Shown: positions 1 to 5,729, counted from the stretch's first letter. The stretch: DNA of 9,308 nt from Pseudopedobacter saltans (GCA_003241175.1 QFOI01000113.1:1-9308), one strand, 5' to 3'. Made by a program: numbers and translations. Notes: generated by a model from the letters alone, not told the origin.

Positions 1-117
1 GAAGTGAACAGCAAGACCGTTTTCCGCTCAACGCTGATGCCCCCCGAAGAACGGCTGATGAAAGCCTGCCAACTCGACCTCTTTATCAACGAATTTTTAA
101 AACTTATAAAATTATAG
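1..117 (+). CDS. C-terminal end of TraA-like (ParA family) conjugation protein, partial
   Basis: The window opens inside a coding region in frame 1 that runs 38 codons to a TAG at 115-117. Visible sequence includes FRSTLMPPEERLMKA and LFINEFLKLIKL, an amphipathic C-terminal helix. The fragment has no diagnostic motif (the Walker and ParA motifs would lie upstream). The call rests mainly on position: in CTnDOT-like elements a ParA-like ATPase, TraA, directly precedes the DUF3408 genes. The next gene starts only 4 bases after this stop, so the two are almost certainly co-transcribed. Reading direction and an open frame are clear; the family assignment is an inference from synteny. Confidence 0.6.
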   Translation, partial: EVNSKTVFRSTLMPPEERLMKACQLDLFINEFLKLIKL

Positions 118-121
118 TCCC

Positions 122-559
122 GTGGAAAAAAACAATAAAAGTAAAATAACACCCGACATCAACGAAGAGCTGATGATGAACCTGATGGTGGATGGCGTAA
201 AGAAAGAAGGCTTGCAGCTTCCTCCTGAACCGCCGGCCGAAGCCCCAGAAAAGGAAGAGGGTAAGTCTCAGGAAATACCTCAGGACAAACCTGCGGTTAA
301 AGACAAAAGCAGAACTAAACGAGTGAATGAAATGGACTACGAAAGCACTTTTCTCAAAAAATCGGACACCAATGCCCGTGACGGGAAAACGGTCTATATA
401 CGTCCGGCGTTTCACGAAAAGCTGACACGGATAATACAAGTGATCGGCGGGGACAAAATTACCATTTACGCCTATCTGGACAACTTGCTGGATCACCATT
501 TTCAGGAATTCAGCGAACAGATTACCAATAGTTATAACAATAAGTATAAACCTATTTAA
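122..559 (+). CDS. DUF3408 conjugative-element protein (TraB/TraC position)
   Basis: A 145-residue protein starting at GTG, 4 bases after the upstream stop. The first in-frame ATG is at 173, but the tight spacing favours the GTG. Residues 1-70 are polar and low in complexity, rich in Pro, Glu and Lys, and probably disordered. Residues 85-145 form the conserved DUF3408 block, with the pattern DGKTVYIRPAFHEKL...YAYLDNLLDHHFQEF. This helical domain is found throughout Bacteroidota conjugative elements; its biochemical role is unknown, although a ribbon-helix-helix-like DNA-binding or relaxosome role has been suspected. The C-terminal domain is clearly paralogous to the next gene (572-844). It lies in the traA-traD operon. 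Whether to call it TraB or TraC differs between elements, so no symbol is given. Confidence 0.88.
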   Translation: MEKNNKSKITPDINEELMMNLMVDGVKKEGLQLPPEPPAEAPEKEEGKSQEIPQDKPAVKDKSRTKRVNEMDYESTFLKKSDTNARDGKTVYIRPAFHEKLTRIIQVIGGDKITIYAYLDNLLDHHFQEFSEQITNSYNNKYKPI

Positions 560-571
560 AAAATAAAAGTT

Positions 572-844
572 ATGAATAAAAAACAAAAAAAGCTGACACA
601 CGCAGAAGAAAAGGAACAGTATCCCTCTTTGTTCTTGACCAACCGCTTACCGTCCGGACGCAACGGCAAGGTCGTTTACATACGCCCAGAATACCACGAA
701 AGGCTGCTCCGCATCGTGCAGTTGTCAAGGGAAGAAAAGACCACGCTTTATTCCTACATCGACAATATCCTCGAACATCATTTCAGGGAGTTCGGTGATG
801 ATATTACCGATTATTTCAATGAACGTTTTAAACCCATTTTATAA
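572..844 (+). CDS. Short DUF3408 protein, paralogue of the preceding gene
   Basis: A 90-residue protein with an ATG start 12 bases after the previous stop and an A-rich leader (aaaaataaaagtt) typical of Bacteroidota translation starts. It has a short basic N-terminus (MNKKQKKL) and then nearly the whole length is a DUF3408 domain: GRNGKVVYIRPEYHERL...YSYIDNILEHHFREF...FKPIL. It aligns column by column with the C-terminal 60 residues of its neighbour (VYIRP, DNxLxHHFxEF, IT, KPI), so the two arose by tandem duplication. It lacks the neighbour's long acidic/proline N-terminal tail. The two could form a heteromeric complex in the transfer apparatus, but the sequence does not show this. The function is unknown and the gene is part of the tra operon. 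Confidence 0.88.
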   Translation: MNKKQKKLTHAEEKEQYPSLFLTNRLPSGRNGKVVYIRPEYHERLLRIVQLSREEKTTLYSYIDNILEHHFREFGDDITDYFNERFKPIL

Positions 845-847
845 ACT

Positions 848-1483
848 ATGGAAACTATAATTGTGATATGCTTATTAATAGTTATCATCCTGCTGTTGCA
901 GGATAAGATAGTCCTTCGTAAAAGGCCGGAGCAAAAAACGAAACAGGAAAAAGTTAACCCGGACCTGCCGGATATTATGGGACAGCCCAGGCCTGTAAGA
1001 AGCCTTTCTGTGCCAAACGCTGCCAGTGAACGCCAAACCGAGGAACCGGAGATAATACCCGATAATTTGGATATTGAATACGACGAAAATGAAAACGTCA
1101 GTGTTCAAATTCCGCGGGAAGAGCTGGATGAAGTTTTCAGTAATGGGCCTGATTTAGAGGAAGAGGAGGAAGAATGGAACAGGTACGGAACATCCGGCGG
1201 CGATAACGGTTTTGCCCAGGGGGTTACCTTTGAGGAACTAAACACAGTGGGGGCGTTGCTCCTCAAAGAAAATCTGGAACAGGCTCAAAAGAAAACAGCG
1301 GCAGCCATAGTTCAGAAATTACAGGGAACCGAATTATTCAGCCTGCTGGAAAATTCCATTGAGGGTACTTCCCGAAAAATTGCTGAGCTTTTGGACAGCA
1401 CACTCTCATCTGAAACGGAAACCGGCTCTTCCACCTTGCGGAAAAATGATCTGGAAGGGTTTGATATTGGGGCGTTTGTGTGA
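848..1483 (+). CDS. traD: Conjugal transfer protein TraD (Bacteroidota type), membrane anchored
   Basis: A 211-residue protein starting 3 bases after the preceding stop. Residues 3-19 (TIIVICLLIVIILLLQ) are one hydrophobic helix followed by a basic stretch (LRKRPEQK), which indicates an N-in/C-out or signal-anchor topology. The middle is acidic and probably disordered, with a run of six Glu before WNRYG. Residues 122-200 form the conserved tail (FAQGVTFEELNTVGALL..., TELFSLLENSIEG, ending LEGFDIGAFV). I recognise this as the small TraD found between DUF3408 genes and traE in Bacteroidota elements; it is unrelated to the F-plasmid TraD coupling protein. Its molecular role is unknown. Normally traE follows closely; here about 5.4 kb of cargo intervenes. 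A decayed second copy of its 3' end lies at 5871-6047. Confidence 0.85.
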   Translation: METIIVICLLIVIILLLQDKIVLRKRPEQKTKQEKVNPDLPDIMGQPRPVRSLSVPNAASERQTEEPEIIPDNLDIEYDENENVSVQIPREELDEVFSNGPDLEEEEEEWNRYGTSGGDNGFAQGVTFEELNTVGALLLKENLEQAQKKTAAAIVQKLQGTELFSLLENSIEGTSRKIAELLDSTLSSETETGSSTLRKNDLEGFDIGAFV

Positions 1484-1488
1484 GGAAG

Positions 1489-2403
1489 CTACTGTATGAT
1501 AACTTTAGTTTTCGCCTTGTTTTTTTCTCCTTTAGGAAAAATAAAAATGAAGCTATTATATGTGTTGTCGAAAAAGTGATAGCTAGCATTTATTACCTCT
1601 CCTTCTTTTGTCGTCAACGAAATTGACCCTTTCTCGTGAAATTTTTTATGAAATTTAAAATCTTGAACAAATGCCCATTTAAAACCGAATTCATCGGGGA
1701 GAGATAATTCTCCAAATTCTTGGAGAAACGTCCTAGAATAGAATAAATCTCTGGTAGTTAAAACATTAGTGAAACCATTTTTATTAATAGGGTGATTTAA
1801 TACAAGTAAAGCACATCTGTTCTTTGACTGAAGAACATAGTTTCTAAAGGCTGAATGTACCGATGAACCAAACTTCTTACTTAATGCCATAACTGCTCCT
1901 AAGCCAAAATTCAATTTCTGACACTCCTCTAAAAAAAGATCATGCTGAAACAATGTGATGGAGGCAAAATAATTAGCTTCTGCTTCAAATTGTTCTTGAT
2001 ATTCTTCACATAATGTCTCGTCATTGTCTAACGCTAGCATAATCTCATCTTGCCAAGATAAAATACCATGTCCAATTTCATGTAATTTGACAAAATTCTT
2101 TTTGCCTAAATTATTATCAAGACCAATGTCTACATATATGGTCTTTTCATCTCTGTCAAAAATACCCATTACTTTTGACAATGCTTTCGATAAAGCTTTC
2201 TTTGAAGGATTTAGCAACTTATCCTTTATCGCTCCAAAGAAAGAAGTATCAACATTATTTAATTGTATGTTGTTGTCTAAAGCAAAGTTTGAATAGGTTA
2301 ATATCTGATCAACAGGTGTTGGGAAAACATTTAAGGATTTGCTGTCTTTTAAAATATTATATGAAATTCTTTCAATATCCTTTATTGTACATTCATCAAT
2401 CAT
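1489..2403 (-). CDS. ImmA/IrrE-family metallo-endopeptidase
   Basis: A 304-residue protein. Residues 108-112 are the zinc-protease motif HEIGH, and residues 140-147 (EAEANYFA) supply the usual third ligand in the family's E-A-N-x-F-A signature. A ~100-residue N-terminal region precedes the motif and a ~150-residue C-terminal region follows. Its ATG overlaps the stop of the upstream XRE gene by 4 bases (ATGA), so the two are translationally coupled. In the ImmR/ImmA system of ICEBs1 and in IrrE/DdrO, this family cleaves a partner repressor in response to DNA damage or cell-cell signals; by analogy this protein should relieve repression by its neighbour. That partnership is inferred from the gene pair. 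The gene converges on traD with only 5 bases between stop codons and no terminator, so read-through from the tra operon would be antisense to it. Confidence 0.9.
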   Translation of the reverse strand: MIDECTIKDIERISYNILKDSKSLNVFPTPVDQILTYSNFALDNNIQLNNVDTSFFGAIKDKLLNPSKKALSKALSKVMGIFDRDEKTIYVDIGLDNNLGKKNFVKLHEIGHGILSWQDEIMLALDNDETLCEEYQEQFEAEANYFASITLFQHDLFLEECQKLNFGLGAVMALSKKFGSSVHSAFRNYVLQSKNRCALLVLNHPINKNGFTNVLTTRDLFYSRTFLQEFGELSLPDEFGFKWAFVQDFKFHKKFHEKGSISLTTKEGEVINASYHFFDNTYNSFIFIFPKGEKNKAKTKVIIQ

Positions 2404-2753
2404 AATTCTTTTTTTGATTTAATGAACTCTAAATATTTCAGAACATCATTGCGCTCTTCTTCTGTTAAATTTTCAGCCCGAAAAGCTATTTTTTGAGCAA
2501 AGTTCAGATTAATCTCCTCTTGCTGAGCCTCTTTTTTATCTATCATCTTTGCATTTGAAAGAAGTGTTTTTAATGATACTTTGTATAAGGAAGATAATTT
2601 AGACAAAATATTAACAGATGGATTTTTAATTTTATCATTTTCTAATTGACTTAGATAGGCGTTAGAAATACCAGTCATTTCTTCTACTTGCCTTAATGTA
2701 AGCACTACATTTTTTCTTGCCTCTTTTAAGACTATACCAAGTGTACTCATCAT
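2400..2753 (-). CDS. XRE-family helix-turn-helix repressor
   Basis: A 117-residue protein. Residues 7-65 form a HTH_3 (Cro/CI-type) domain: the helix-turn-helix reads LRQVEEMTGISNAYLSQLEND, followed by NPSVNILSKLSSLYKVS, a canonical XRE pattern. The C-terminal ~50 residues are charged and helical (LTEEERNDVLKYLEFI), probably for dimerisation or protease recognition. Two in-frame ATGs (2753 and 2750) begin the gene; the first is used here. It is the first gene of a two-gene minus-strand operon with the ImmA/IrrE protease. Immediately upstream are a TAAATTTG promoter element and one arm of a large inverted repeat, the other arm covering the divergent cargo promoter. Autoregulation and repression of the + strand cargo are therefore likely. 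Confidence 0.9.
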   Translation of the reverse strand: MMSTLGIVLKEARKNVVLTLRQVEEMTGISNAYLSQLENDKIKNPSVNILSKLSSLYKVSLKTLLSNAKMIDKKEAQQEEINLNFAQKIAFRAENLTEEERNDVLKYLEFIKSKKEL

Positions 2754-2765
2754 TATAAATTTTTA

Positions 2766-2794
2766 CAAATTTAAAATAATTCTTGAAATATCAA
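2766..2794 (-). promoter_or_regulatory. Promoter of the XRE/ImmA operon
   Basis: On the minus strand the sequence TAAATTTG (2766-2773) matches the Bacteroidota -7 consensus TAnnTTTG exactly. A TTG (plus strand CAA, 2792-2794) lies 18 bases upstream, within the usual range for the -33 element. Transcription would start near 2760, giving a leader of fewer than 10 bases before the ATG at 2753. The -33 region lies within the left arm of the operator repeat, consistent with autoregulation. Confidence 0.6.
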
Positions 2795-2851
2795 GCAATA
2801 ATCTAACTAAAATCTAAATTTATAAAAAATACTTGCTTGATATATTTAGAA
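2780..2851. repeat. Mirror-image 19-base operator arms between the divergent promoters
   Basis: Arm 1 is TTCTTGAAATATCAAGCAA (2780-2798) and arm 2 is TTGCTTGATATATTTAGAA (2833-2851). The reverse complement of arm 1 matches arm 2 at 16 of 19 positions, including an unbroken TTGCTTGATAT. Arm 1 is itself a dyad (CTTGA, 4 bases, TCAAG), as expected for a dimeric XRE repressor site. Each arm lies across the -33 to -7 spacer of one of the two divergent promoters. The natural reading is two binding sites for the repressor encoded at 2400-2753, controlling both its own operon and the DUF2188/ubiquitin-like genes. Confidence 0.65.
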
Positions 2852-2863
2852 TATGTATCTTTG
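2833..2863 (+). promoter_or_regulatory. Promoter of the + strand cargo genes
   Basis: TATCTTTG (2856-2863) is an exact match to the Bacteroidota -7 element TAnnTTTG, and TTG at 2833-2835 lies 20 bases upstream as a -33 element. Transcription would begin around 2869-2871, about 10 bases before the ATG of the DUF2188 gene at 2880. The spacer coincides with arm 2 of the inverted repeat, so a bound repressor would exclude RNA polymerase. Confidence 0.7.
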
Positions 2864-2879
2864 CTGAAAATATATAATT

Positions 2880-3125
2880 ATGTCAAATTACCACGTAACA
2901 CAGAAAAAAGGACAAGAAGGATGGAATGTCCAAAAGGAAGGCAGCAACAAGGCTTCGGCTATTGTCAACACTCAAAAGCAAGCTGAACAGCTTGCAAAAC
3001 AGTATTCATCAAATAATGGTGGCGGAGAAGTTCGGATACACCGACCAAATGGTGGACCTAGACGAGATAGCGATACGGTAAAGCCCGGAAATGATCCAAG
3101 ATCAATTAAAGACACAAAACACTAA
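2880..3125 (+). CDS. DUF2188-family small protein
   Basis: An 81-residue protein with no membrane segment or signal peptide. It matches the DUF2188 pattern: an N-terminal YHVTQKKGQEGWNVQKEGSNKAS strand pair, a helix NTQKQAEQLAKQY, then EVRIHRPNGG with a charged, basic C-terminal tail (PRRDSDTVKPGNDPRS). The family is small, widespread and of unknown function; the fold resembles a short beta-alpha-beta unit. Here it is the first + strand gene of the cargo and is directly under the repressor-controlled promoter. The ubiquitin-like operon starts 320 bases further on in the same direction, so it may be a regulated component or substrate of that system, but it could also be an unrelated passenger. 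Stop is TAA at 3123-3125. Confidence 0.8.
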   Translation: MSNYHVTQKKGQEGWNVQKEGSNKASAIVNTQKQAEQLAKQYSSNNGGGEVRIHRPNGGPRRDSDTVKPGNDPRSIKDTKH

Positions 3126-3445
3126 TGAAAAAGAAACAATTAAGAAAATAAAAAAACCAGGCGAAAGTCACCTGGCTTAATTCCTTAAAGGAAACAAAAG
3201 CCCTTGCAAGGCTCTCGGTAGTAATGTTTTTGCAGTTCAAAACTACCTCCTTTATTTGAAATAAACAAGCTTTTCGTGATTTTAAACCTTCAACCGCTAT
3301 AAATCAGGTTGTAGGGCTTGGTATTAATAATTTAAAATTTCAATTGCATCAGAATTAAAAACAGTTATAGGGTACACCCTATTTATTGCTGAAATGATAG
3401 GCAATAAGCAATTATTTATTAATTAATATCAAATTTGAATTTACG
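3126..3445 (+). other. 320-base intergenic region rich in nested inverted repeats
   Basis: No credible reading frame is present. Moving right, the region holds CCAGG/CCTGG (3157-3161 with 3171-3175), the palindrome TTCCTTAAAGGAA (3181-3193), AGCC/GGCT flanking TTGCAA (3199-3213), GGTAGT/ACTACC (3217-3222 with 3242-3247, with further TTTG/CAAA pairing inside), and CCTtCAACC/GGTTGtAGG (3287-3295 with 3307-3315). Also, AAGCCC (3198-3203) can pair with GGGCTT (3314-3319) and would close the middle hairpins into one multibranch domain, although it competes with the last stem for two bases. A structured 5' leader of the ubiquitin-like operon or a small RNA are both possible. No known RNA family was recognised. 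No exact TAnnTTTG promoter was found for the gene at 3446. Confidence 0.45.
3367..3382. repeat. Perfect 7-base inverted repeat, operator-like
   Basis: ATAGGGT, two bases (AC), ACCCTAT: a perfect dyad centred about 70 bases upstream of the multi-ubiquitin start. The arms are unlike the CTTGA/TCAAG arms at 2780-2851, so a different regulator would bind it, if any does. A second hairpin, TTATTGC (3383-3389) with GCAATAA (3401-3407), follows directly. The spacing fits an operator close to a promoter, but a short RNA hairpin is equally possible. Confidence 0.4.
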
Positions 3446-4147
3446 ATGAAATTAGATAATCATCAAGGGGATCCGCATTCCCATAATCCAAAAGTACCCC
3501 TGAAATTTGTAATAGAAGGCAAAGAATATGAAACTTTTGACCAGTACAGAACAGGGGCAGATTTAAAACAGCTTGCAGGGATACCTTTAGACACCGAGCT
3601 GTTTTTATCAATCAGAAAACCTTATCAGGATGAGCTTATTGAAAATGAAAAACAAGTTGATCTGGCCCGACCTGAAACTGAATATTTCTTTGTAAAGAAA
3701 AAGCTTCAGTTTTTTATTAATGACAAGCCTTTTATCTGGTATAAGCAATACATCAGAGGAACACAAATCAGAGAGTTAGGCAATATACCGGCTGAAGAGG
3801 GTCTCTTCCTTGACATCAAGGAAGGCTGGCAAGATGATCAAATATTAGATGATGAAGTGGTTGATTTAGCCCGTCCGGGTAAAGAGCGTTTTTTCTCTAA
3901 ACCAAGACCAACGGAAGCAACCATCATAGTCAATGCACGTCCTCATATATGGAAAGAAATAAACATTTCTTTTGAGCAATTGGTTGTTTTGGCTTTTGGG
4001 TCATTTGACAATAATCCTAATAGGGGGTATACTATTACTTACAGTAGGGGTTGGGAACCAAAACCAGAAGGCACTATGGTAAAAGGTTCAATTGTTCGTG
4101 TCAAAAATAAAATGATCTTCGATGTCACAGCAACTGATAAATCATAG
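3446..4147 (+). CDS. Multi-ubiquitin domain protein (three tandem beta-grasp Ubl repeats)
   Basis: A 233-residue protein made of three ubiquitin-like units. Repeat 1 (about 19-83) and repeat 2 (about 86-151) align directly: FVIEGKEY/FFINDKPF, a GADLKQLAGIP/GTQIRELGNIP helix, then VDLARPETEYFF/VDLARPGKERFF. Repeat 3 (about 157-233) has the Multi_ubiq family pattern: IIVNARPHIW, ISFEQLVVLAF, YTITYSRGWEPKPEGTMVKG, and a final MIFDVTATDKS. The family provides the modifier protein of bacterial ubiquitin-like operons. It ends in ...TDKS, with no Gly-Gly, which matches what I recall for this family, and no C-terminal extension needing removal is obvious. The N-terminus (DNHQGDPHSHNPK) is short and probably flexible. 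Its last 26 bases overlap the start of the E1 gene in another frame, so synthesis is probably coupled. Confidence 0.88.
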   Translation: MKLDNHQGDPHSHNPKVPLKFVIEGKEYETFDQYRTGADLKQLAGIPLDTELFLSIRKPYQDELIENEKQVDLARPETEYFFVKKKLQFFINDKPFIWYKQYIRGTQIRELGNIPAEEGLFLDIKEGWQDDQILDDEVVDLARPGKERFFSKPRPTEATIIVNARPHIWKEINISFEQLVVLAFGSFDNNPNRGYTITYSRGWEPKPEGTMVKGSIVRVKNKMIFDVTATDKS

Positions 4148-5303
4148 TCCTGACCTTAAACGTCTAAGAGACGAAGGTTACGAGATCGAGGTATGCGGTG
4201 GATATTTACTTATCCACCATATACCCTTTGTCGATCAAAATAAGCAGATACAATATGGTGTATTGGTAAGTACGCTTACGTTAAGCAGTAATAACCAAAC
4301 TGCGGTTCCTGATAATCATGTTATATATTTTATCGGGGAAAATCCCTGTGACGTTGATGGTGCAATTATCACTGCAATTCAACATAGTAATACTAATACG
4401 GTACTAAACCATCAGATTACGGTAAACCGATCCTTTTCCAATAAGCCTGCGGCTGGATATCCGAACTACTACGAAAAGATTAAAAGGTATGCAGACATTA
4501 TTTCCGCACCAGCAAAATATTTGGATTCGTCGGTTACGGAAAAGACTTTTAAAGTCATTGCAGACGGTGCTAATGAAACTGTATTCCAGTACATTGACAC
4601 CAATTCGAGCAGAGCAAATATAGAAATGATTAATGCAAAGTTAGAAAGCCAAAAAATTACAATTATTGGCTTGGGCGGTACTGGAGCTTATATTTTGGAT
4701 ATGGTTGCCAAAACTCCGGTTAAAGAAATCCATCTTTATGATGGTGACAGCTTTGATCAACACAATGCTTTCCGATCTCCTGGTGCAGCATCAATGGATG
4801 ACTTGAACGAAAATCCGAGGAAAGTTACCTATTACCAAAAGATGTATTCAAATATGCACAAGTATATCCATGTCCATGACTATTATGTGAAAAAAGAAAA
4901 TTTGCAAGAGTTGGATCAAATGGACTATGTATTTGTATGTGTTGACAGGAATGCTGCAAGAAAGATGATAACGGATTATTTGGTAAGTGTAGGTGTAGCT
5001 TTTTCTGATGTTGGTTTGGGCGTTAATATAGTTGATGATAAACTTACCGGTGCAGTAAGGGTTACTTCCGCAACTCGTGACAAAAATGACCATCTACCGC
5101 TCCGCATTTTCTCGGAAGATTCGGATAACAATGAATACGCTTCCAACATTCAGATTGCAGAGTTGAATGCACTAAATGCTACTTTCGCTATTCTAAAATG
5201 GAAGAAGATATCTGGAATTTATGTTGATTTGGAAAATGAGCATCATAGCTCATATTCTATTAGCACATCTAAAATTTTTAATGAAGATGTCGTTACAGCA
5301 TAA
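4122..5303 (+). CDS. E1-like ThiF-family adenylyltransferase with N-terminal DUF6791 domain
   Basis: A 393-residue protein. Residues 1-165 match the DUF6791 region that precedes ThiF domains in multi-ubiquitin operons (EVCGGYLLIHHIPFVD, HVIYFIGENPCDVDG, SFSNKPAAGYPNYYEKI, FQYIDTNSSRA). Residues 175-360 are the ThiF/E1 Rossmann domain: ATP loop GLGGTG (183-188), acidic DGD (207-209), Arg in HNAFR (218), Lys in NPRKV (234) and Asp in VCVDRNAAR (275). These are the residues that adenylate the Ubl C-terminus. The protein has three cysteines only (25, 76, 273); none is in the stretch after residue 290 where E1s usually keep the catalytic Cys, which here reads VRVTSATRD. The N-terminal domain may act as an E2-like module, an inference. 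The start overlaps the Ubl gene by 26 bases, and the end overlaps the DUF6527 gene. Confidence 0.88.
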   Translation: MSQQLINHSPDLKRLRDEGYEIEVCGGYLLIHHIPFVDQNKQIQYGVLVSTLTLSSNNQTAVPDNHVIYFIGENPCDVDGAIITAIQHSNTNTVLNHQITVNRSFSNKPAAGYPNYYEKIKRYADIISAPAKYLDSSVTEKTFKVIADGANETVFQYIDTNSSRANIEMINAKLESQKITIIGLGGTGAYILDMVAKTPVKEIHLYDGDSFDQHNAFRSPGAASMDDLNENPRKVTYYQKMYSNMHKYIHVHDYYVKKENLQELDQMDYVFVCVDRNAARKMITDYLVSVGVAFSDVGLGVNIVDDKLTGAVRVTSATRDKNDHLPLRIFSEDSDNNEYASNIQIAELNALNATFAILKWKKISGIYVDLENEHHSSYSISTSKIFNEDVVTA

Positions 5304-5706
5304 ATTCGTTGAATTCATTCCTGAGAAGGTTGAAGAAGGTATTTTATATATCTCAATTGAATACTGTACTGCAATACATAAATGTGTATGTGGATGCGGT
5401 AATGAAGTGGTGACCCCTTTGTCGCCAACAGATTGGAAATTGACATTTAATGGTAAGTCAGTTTCGCTTTATCCGTCTATAGGCAATTGGAATTTTGAAT
5501 GTCAGTCTCACTATTGGATAAGGAACAACAAAATTGAGTTTGCTGGTAGTTGGACAGAAAGGAAAATCCGCTTAGGTAGAGAAAAAGACTTGGAGATTAA
5601 GAGGGCGTATTTTGAAGTGCCGGATATTCCAAAAGAAGAACCTGTTATTCAAGAAAGTCAAAAATCTACTATTTGGCAGAAAATATCAAGACTTTTCCGA
5701 TTCTAG
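5281..5706 (+). CDS. DUF6527-family Cys/His-rich protein of the ubiquitin-like operon
   Basis: A 141-residue protein when started at the ATG at 5281. An open frame extends back to 5221, but those extra residues lie wholly inside the E1 gene and lack family character, so the shorter start is preferred (5287 is also possible). The core motifs are those of DUF6527: H33-x-C35-x-C37-G-C39-G, TPLSPTDW (45-52), SLYPSIGNW (62-70) and C74-Q-S-H77, a probable zinc site or Cys/His/Ser catalytic cluster. The C-terminal ~25 residues are variable and basic (SRLFRF). The family recurs beside multi-ubiquitin and E1 genes, in the position other operons give to a JAB deconjugating peptidase, so a protease or deconjugase role is reasonable but inferred. 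It overlaps the E1 gene by 23 bases and is followed by a terminator 23 bases after its stop. Confidence 0.85.
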   Translation: MKMSLQHKFVEFIPEKVEEGILYISIEYCTAIHKCVCGCGNEVVTPLSPTDWKLTFNGKSVSLYPSIGNWNFECQSHYWIRNNKIEFAGSWTERKIRLGREKDLEIKRAYFEVPDIPKEEPVIQESQKSTIWQKISRLFRF

Positions 5707-5729
5707 GACTTTTTATTTTTTTCTATAAG

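Noticed and set aside
104..601. 165-codon minus-strand open frame over the first DUF3408 gene
   Set aside because: It is antisense to a well-supported family member, and its translation is Phe/Arg/Val rich without recognisable domains, typical of a shadow frame.
2024..2405. Two + strand frames across the ImmA/IrrE and XRE genes
   Set aside because: They overlap in different frames of each other and are antisense to genes with clear HEIGH and HTH motifs.
2780..2851. Two-copy inverted repeat as a CRISPR or transposon end
   Set aside because: Only two copies exist, in inverted orientation on top of divergent promoters, with no spacer series and no transposase; operators explain them better.
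3157..3175. CCAGG/CCTGG hairpin as a terminator after the DUF2188 gene
   Set aside because: The stem is only five pairs with a mismatched interior and no T-run follows, so it is kept as part of the structured region and not called a terminator.
5221..5280. Upstream extension of the DUF6527 gene (MLIWKMSIIAHILL...)
   Set aside because: It is wholly inside the E1 coding region and looks like a chance hydrophobic stretch; the family core begins after 5281.
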